A stretch of 64,000 nucleotides of DNA from Neodiprion pinetum. Its lineage: Eukaryota > Arthropoda > Insecta > Hymenoptera > Diprionidae. The position numbers were made by a program, and so were the translations under genes. Positions within the stretch are counted from its first letter, which is position 1. Each line of letters opens with the position of its first letter. The notes beneath the pieces are model-generated. The model made no database searches. It had not been told where the DNA came from and was given only the letters and a program-made list of their open reading frames with translations. The DNA lies in contig NC_060235.2 in the NCBI RefSeq assembly GCF_021155775.2, forward strand, positions 38,108,607 to 38,172,606, in the 5' to 3' direction. This document shows positions 59,201 to 64,000 of the stretch, one piece after another.

Positions 59201-61278
59201 TATGCAGGAGCTGATCTCGTACAGTTTTCCTCGGTAGAGGAAGACAGGCGTTTACAATACACGTATGGAGGTACATATGCATGTACGTTATACATACATT
59301 CGGAGGCAGGATGTGGGTATGTAATTGATGATGGAAAGCGAATGCAACGCAATCGGGCAATAATTGACTAGGAATAGATTAAACTCCGGCGAACGTACGT
59401 GCGGCGTGCAACAATTTGATCCTGCACTAATATATTTATAATGTAAATACGTTATTTCGTCCGCATGCTGCTGCAGAGCTTCGCTCGTATAACGTATATT
59501 TCAGCTGGAAGAGAGTTAGTCCGAAAATGAGATCGGATAGTCGGTAAAAACCGAAAGAAGACGAAGGCCTCGCGGTTTTTTACAGGATGAACAGAACTCG
59601 ACTCTTGGAATCTGCTGCCGCTGCTGCTGAGGGGCAATCCTGAAGGACAAATGTCTCCTTGAGAGGGCCAGAAGCGATGCCTGGGAGTCACCTTCACCCT
59701 TTAAGACTCGATCCGTATCAGCTGGAATTAGGAAGCCTGGAGTCGGACAAGTTGATCTCCCGGAGGCCGGTCTAGGTTCATATTTTAGCCCCTCTTTCCC
59801 CCTTTCGTCTCTCTTGACAAGCTCGCGTAACCCGCGCATTTTGTGTTTCAAGATTCGGTGCCGTTGTCAAACAGAGACGAGGATTGACAGGGTAAAGCTC
59901 GCTGGTTATACGCAAGCACCTGCAGCAGCGGTTGCGGATGATGCCTAGTGACATCTGTAAATTTACAAGCTGAGAATATGAATTTATAGATTCTAGACGC
60001 TTCGGATTTATACGAAGTAATTGTATGAATTAACCGTGTTCCGTGATATTATAATTGTGTATGATTACATTTGTTCAATACACTTTTTGAAAACAATTAT
60101 GCAAGTTATTTTTGAATGAAAATCAGTGTAAATGAAGTAACAAAACGAATCGTACTTTCATGCCTACGTCAATCATTTTCACCCACTCAAATCCTTGAAA
60201 TGTCATTCTATAATTATATTTGCAGCATAGCGATTGGAGAAAAAAGGAAGAAGTATTTTCGATGAGTTAACCTCTATACTCATTTCAAACTTTTTATAAA
60301 AAATGTTTAATTTTTTTACAATTTACTGGTGTCTCTATATACAATACATTACATATTTAATCATGTCATACCGTGAAATCGATGAAACACTTTTCAATTG
60401 ATAAATATGATACACGAATCCGTGAAATAAATACCACGAATCAAATTTCATACGCGGAGTGAAATTTTTTCAATCCCAAAACCGAGAATAAAAAAACGGA
60501 CACTTGTAAATTGTTTCGTTCTTAATGAAATATTCACGGTTTGCGTACAGACACTTTTGACAAAAAGTTTTTTTTTTCATCTCGTGAGTGCATCCGCAAC
60601 TTTTGCAACGGTGTAAATTTGAAGGTCGGTGGATGCGCTTATTCCTCGGTTTCAAGTGCTGCGTCAAAAAGCTCCCGGATTATCCCCGTCTAATACTTAC
60701 AACTCGATGCGGATCACATCGTAACACAGCCTCAACGTTGCATCGCGATGATAACGCTAGCGATAAAAATAATAATAACAACAAGCGACGAAAAAGGGGT
60801 GGAGGGGGAAGATAAAAAGCTTCGGCGAAGCTCGCGCTTATAATAACTTTTTCACGTTGTCGAGAGAAGCGACGACGGTGGTTGTAACGCAGAGCGCAGT
60901 TGGGCTCGCGGGTGTCTTGCGTCGTGCCAGAATTAAGTGGTAGAATAATTACATGTCAGCCGCTCCCCGCGCGGCAAGCAACCGCAGCGTTATACTTTTC
61001 CTACTTTCCTTCGTCCTTTTTTTCTTTCTCTTTCTCTCCCTATGTGTTCTCACGTTTGTTTCTTTATTTTTTTTTTTTTTTTGTTTCGTTTTTTCTCTTC
61101 TCTCTTCGTGTTTCAAATTACACCCTTTGTTCCTGCAGAGGTTTCTTCTTCTTCTTCGTTTTTCTTCTTCTTCTCCTTTTCGGCACTTTCTCCCTCTTAT
61201 ACCTCTTATTTGTTACGTAGGTATGTATGTACGTACCTACACACCACGTACATTTGTTTTTCACCTTAACGTGTAACT

Positions 61279-61281
<3 letters not shown>

Positions 61282-61321
<40 letters not shown>
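61282..61321. repeat. (TA)n microsatellite
   Basis: Uninterrupted TA repeat of about 20 units. Confidence 0.95.
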
Positions 61322-61325
<4 letters not shown>

Positions 61326-62231
61326 TACGTATATACAGACATTTTTCTTTCTTTCACGTCTTTGGTCAGATTATCCACGGACCTGGTGGCCCCTCGTCGA
61401 TGTGTGACGAGTTAATGGCTGCATTTTTTTCCTCTCTTCTTCTCGCTTCGTTGTGTTGTAATTCTCTGTTTTTTTCTTGTTTTTTTTTATCTTCTTTATT
61501 TTATATCCAACCAACGGCGCCTTACAAAGGATTTGGACAGAGAATATTATCGCAATATTATCATCATCATCCTTGGAAACGATGAATCAGCCTTTTTGAC
61601 GCTGACTTTTTCTACATCAATTCATAGATATGAGTATACCTACTATTAGTTCGAATTCATTTCTACATTTTACTTCACTCTGTCACATTGAATTATACCA
61701 TTTCACCAATGCCACGATTAAATTGTGGAGTTCGATATACAGCTATTCAGAATCTTACATGGCCAATCGTTTTATCGATAGGTTGCGGATAATTTCTTGC
61801 GTACTTTAATCCACCATCGAAATCTTTGGCAAGATTGTAGCAGCGATTATTATACCTGTATTGGATATAGCGTATCCATTTCGTGCAGCGACGTAAAATG
61901 AAATGCAAATTTTCGGGGGCGGGTCAGAATAATGACGAGGTGTAGGTATACATGATATCTCGGTAGAGTCTGAAGGAAAGGTCGCGTCGTCTGGTGCGTT
62001 ATAATTTATTTCAATTATTCAAATCCCTTCGAGATTGGCTTAATTCGGCAAAGCTGCTTGGTTCAATCGGGAGAATCCCGAATTCATACGCCCGCATCTC
62101 ATCGTTGGGAGTTTACTTTTTCTACACGATTCGTATTTCATCTTTGCTTTCAATTCATTCCTATACCCATCATTATTCCTGACTTTCTGCAAATCCCGTC
62201 GATAATGCGATTACCTTTCAATCATACCTAT

Positions 62232-62255
62232 GTATATATATATATATATATATAT
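62232..62255. repeat. (TA)n microsatellite
   Basis: Uninterrupted TA repeat of about 12 units. Confidence 0.9.
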
Positions 62256-63823
62256 GAAATGATAATTTTCAATCAAATTTCATTATCGAATTTATTCGAT
62301 CGACAAATTAAACCTTTGCTCATCGGAATCTAGTGATATCTTAAACCTATACTGAATGGATTTATTATTAGGTAACTCGCGATTTTTCATTCTCGATAAT
62401 ATTCAAACGAATCGAATATATTATACGCGTCGGCTTATCGTTCGCATACAACGAACCCTCCCCCAACCTTCGAGGTGAAAAGAAACGCGAATCACAATTA
62501 TTTTCTCGCGCTTCGGCGAGAGAAATTTTTTTTCATTATTATTGCCTGGTATTATTATTATTGTTATTGTTATTATTATAAAAAAATTTCAACAAGTGCG
62601 TGAAGAACGTACTCATTCATCGTATTGTTACACCTCGTATTGTGTAAAATCCAAGTTTTTCCAGAACGAGGTGGTAAAGAAATAGATCCGATTAATTCGG
62701 CATCACGGTTTGGAACTTGCGACAAAATTATTGCTAATCTTGGCACCTTATTCATCTCCCCGACGTTTGAATAATTTGAAAAATTCGATCAAACAGGTAT
62801 GAAAAAAAAAAGGCGAGGATTCGTTCCGGATCCAAATACAAATAAAAAAAAAGAAAAAAGAAATCAGCCGGAAGGTTTGAAAATTGCAGTTGAATGTGGA
62901 ATTATAAAGTACCTACATAAAAGTAGATATACTTATATACTCGTAATAGTGCATCAGGGAATTAATTCTACTCGATATACCTTAACGACTCTTTTGTTCG
63001 ACGTTCGTTTGTTCATACTTCGCGCGCTTCCGTGTTTCCAGGTGTAGAAGAGGGGCGGAGAAAAAGGGGGGGGGAAAGTCGGGTGCCTTTGGGGTGGGAA
63101 TGAAGGGCGAGAGGGCGAGGAGTAGGTACTGATCAATAGTTTTACCGGCTTTCCTTTCTCCTCAATGTATATAATGTATTACGATACCTGCATTAGCGTT
63201 TTAGTAGGCGTTCAGGACTCTCCGAACTTGTGCGAAAGTATCCGCAGAACACGGTTACGTTATATTGCACTTTGCAGCTGATTAAGCGAGTTGTGTTTTT
63301 TGAATGACACAAAAAAAAAAAATATGCATACATATATATTCCTGTGATCGCTGCTATCATTTACGTTATAATTATTTTCAACGAGGAGTTATTTTTTTTA
63401 CATTCAAACTCGGACTGTTAAGGTGGATCGAATAATAAATATACCGCAAATTGTGTGACGTTGCTATAACATTCCAATTACAAAAATCTTCATTAGCCCT
63501 TATTTTAGAAAGTAAAAAAAAAAAAAAAAAACACCGCGTGCAAACACTTTTCGCATATGGGGATATATTTCCGTACTCTGATGTATAAGTTTAAATAATA
63601 TTAGCGTCACCCGGATAATTTTTCCCACGCATCAGCTGACTCGGGTTATATATCCAATCCATCCATTTGCCTATCCACTTTTCTCGGCAGCGAATCGATC
63701 GACCAGAAGCTTATATTACCCATCACAGGAGTGAGCTTCACTTTGCGCGGTGGTGATAACCTTAGACGCCACCCTGCGACGTTATAAGCTCTCCGCCCCC
63801 GAAAACTATCCGCAAGGGGAGGA

Positions 63824-63837
63824 GGGGGGGGGGGGGG
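63824..63837. repeat. G homopolymer (14)
   Basis: Uninterrupted G-run within a purine-rich stretch. Confidence 0.85.
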
Positions 63838-64000
63838 AGGGGGGCTGAGGATAAATGACGGGGAGAGAAACGTTGCCGCTACTGCTTGCTGCTGTTGCTG
63901 CTGCAGAGGACGAAAGCTCGCGGAGAGACGTTGTCGGGGGAAAAAAAAAAAAAGAAAATTCGGTTCATGCGAGATGGAGCTTTTTTCTCGATGCTTGCCC

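Larger units (their letters stand above)
55294..64000. other. Upstream region to the window end, no gene recognised
   Basis: AT-rich with TA microsatellites, T-rich low-complexity frames at 58.1 and 61.0 kb, and a G-rich stretch near the end. No splice-framed conserved exon seen on either strand. Confidence 0.55.

Noticed and set aside
61042..61276. Plus-strand frames rich in Phe, Leu and Ser
   Set aside because: They are translations of T-rich low-complexity sequence and a TA microsatellite, not membrane proteins.

Overview
The window is nuclear DNA of an animal with arthropod-type gene structure. An insect is most likely, and a hymenopteran is a guess. It has AT-rich introns full of homopolymer and dinucleotide runs, GT-AG introns from 59 bp to over 6 kb, and GC-rich third codon positions in the exons. 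No bacterial, viral or transposase/reverse-transcriptase coding region was recognised.

The only gene I can support is the minus-strand gene for agrin, the large extracellular-matrix heparan-sulfate proteoglycan of basement membranes and synapses. It occupies about 27,982 down to 3,892. I assembled 23 coding exons by hand. Every intron is GT-AG, every junction phase fits, and the chain reads 1,762 codons to a TGA stop with no break (1,725 without one cassette exon). Module order in the transcript is: seven Kazal/follistatin modules (27.98-13.63 kb), a Cys-rich spacer and two laminin-EGF modules (13.1-12.26 kb), one more Kazal module (12.1-11.9 kb), a non-modular linker and a small Cys module (9.4-9.0 kb), then EGF-LamG1-EGF-EGF-LamG2-EGF-LamG3 (8.2-3.9 kb). 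This is the agrin order, but I see no SEA domain. The N-terminus is missing: the first visible exon starts in mid-codon and its donor partner was not found.

Two parts of the gene stand out. A symmetric 111-bp exon with a very acidic, tyrosine-rich product sits in LamG3 at the position of the vertebrate agrin z splice site. Skipping it keeps the frame, it has a poor polypyrimidine tract with a perfect TACTAAC branch site, and a dense intronic G-run block lies 70 nt upstream. The EGF module after LamG1 carries a 95-residue insertion with four C-x-G-x-x-C motifs joined by Lys/Arg-rich linkers and ending in an acidic, tyrosine-rich tail.

The first 3.8 kb lie downstream of agrin and hold a TG microsatellite and two foldback (long inverted-repeat) elements. 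From 28 to 64 kb I find no convincing exon on either strand. This is most simply a long 5' agrin intron or intergenic DNA, with microsatellites, long G/C runs, more foldback elements, dispersed short repeats and one possible regulatory cluster near 39.47 kb.
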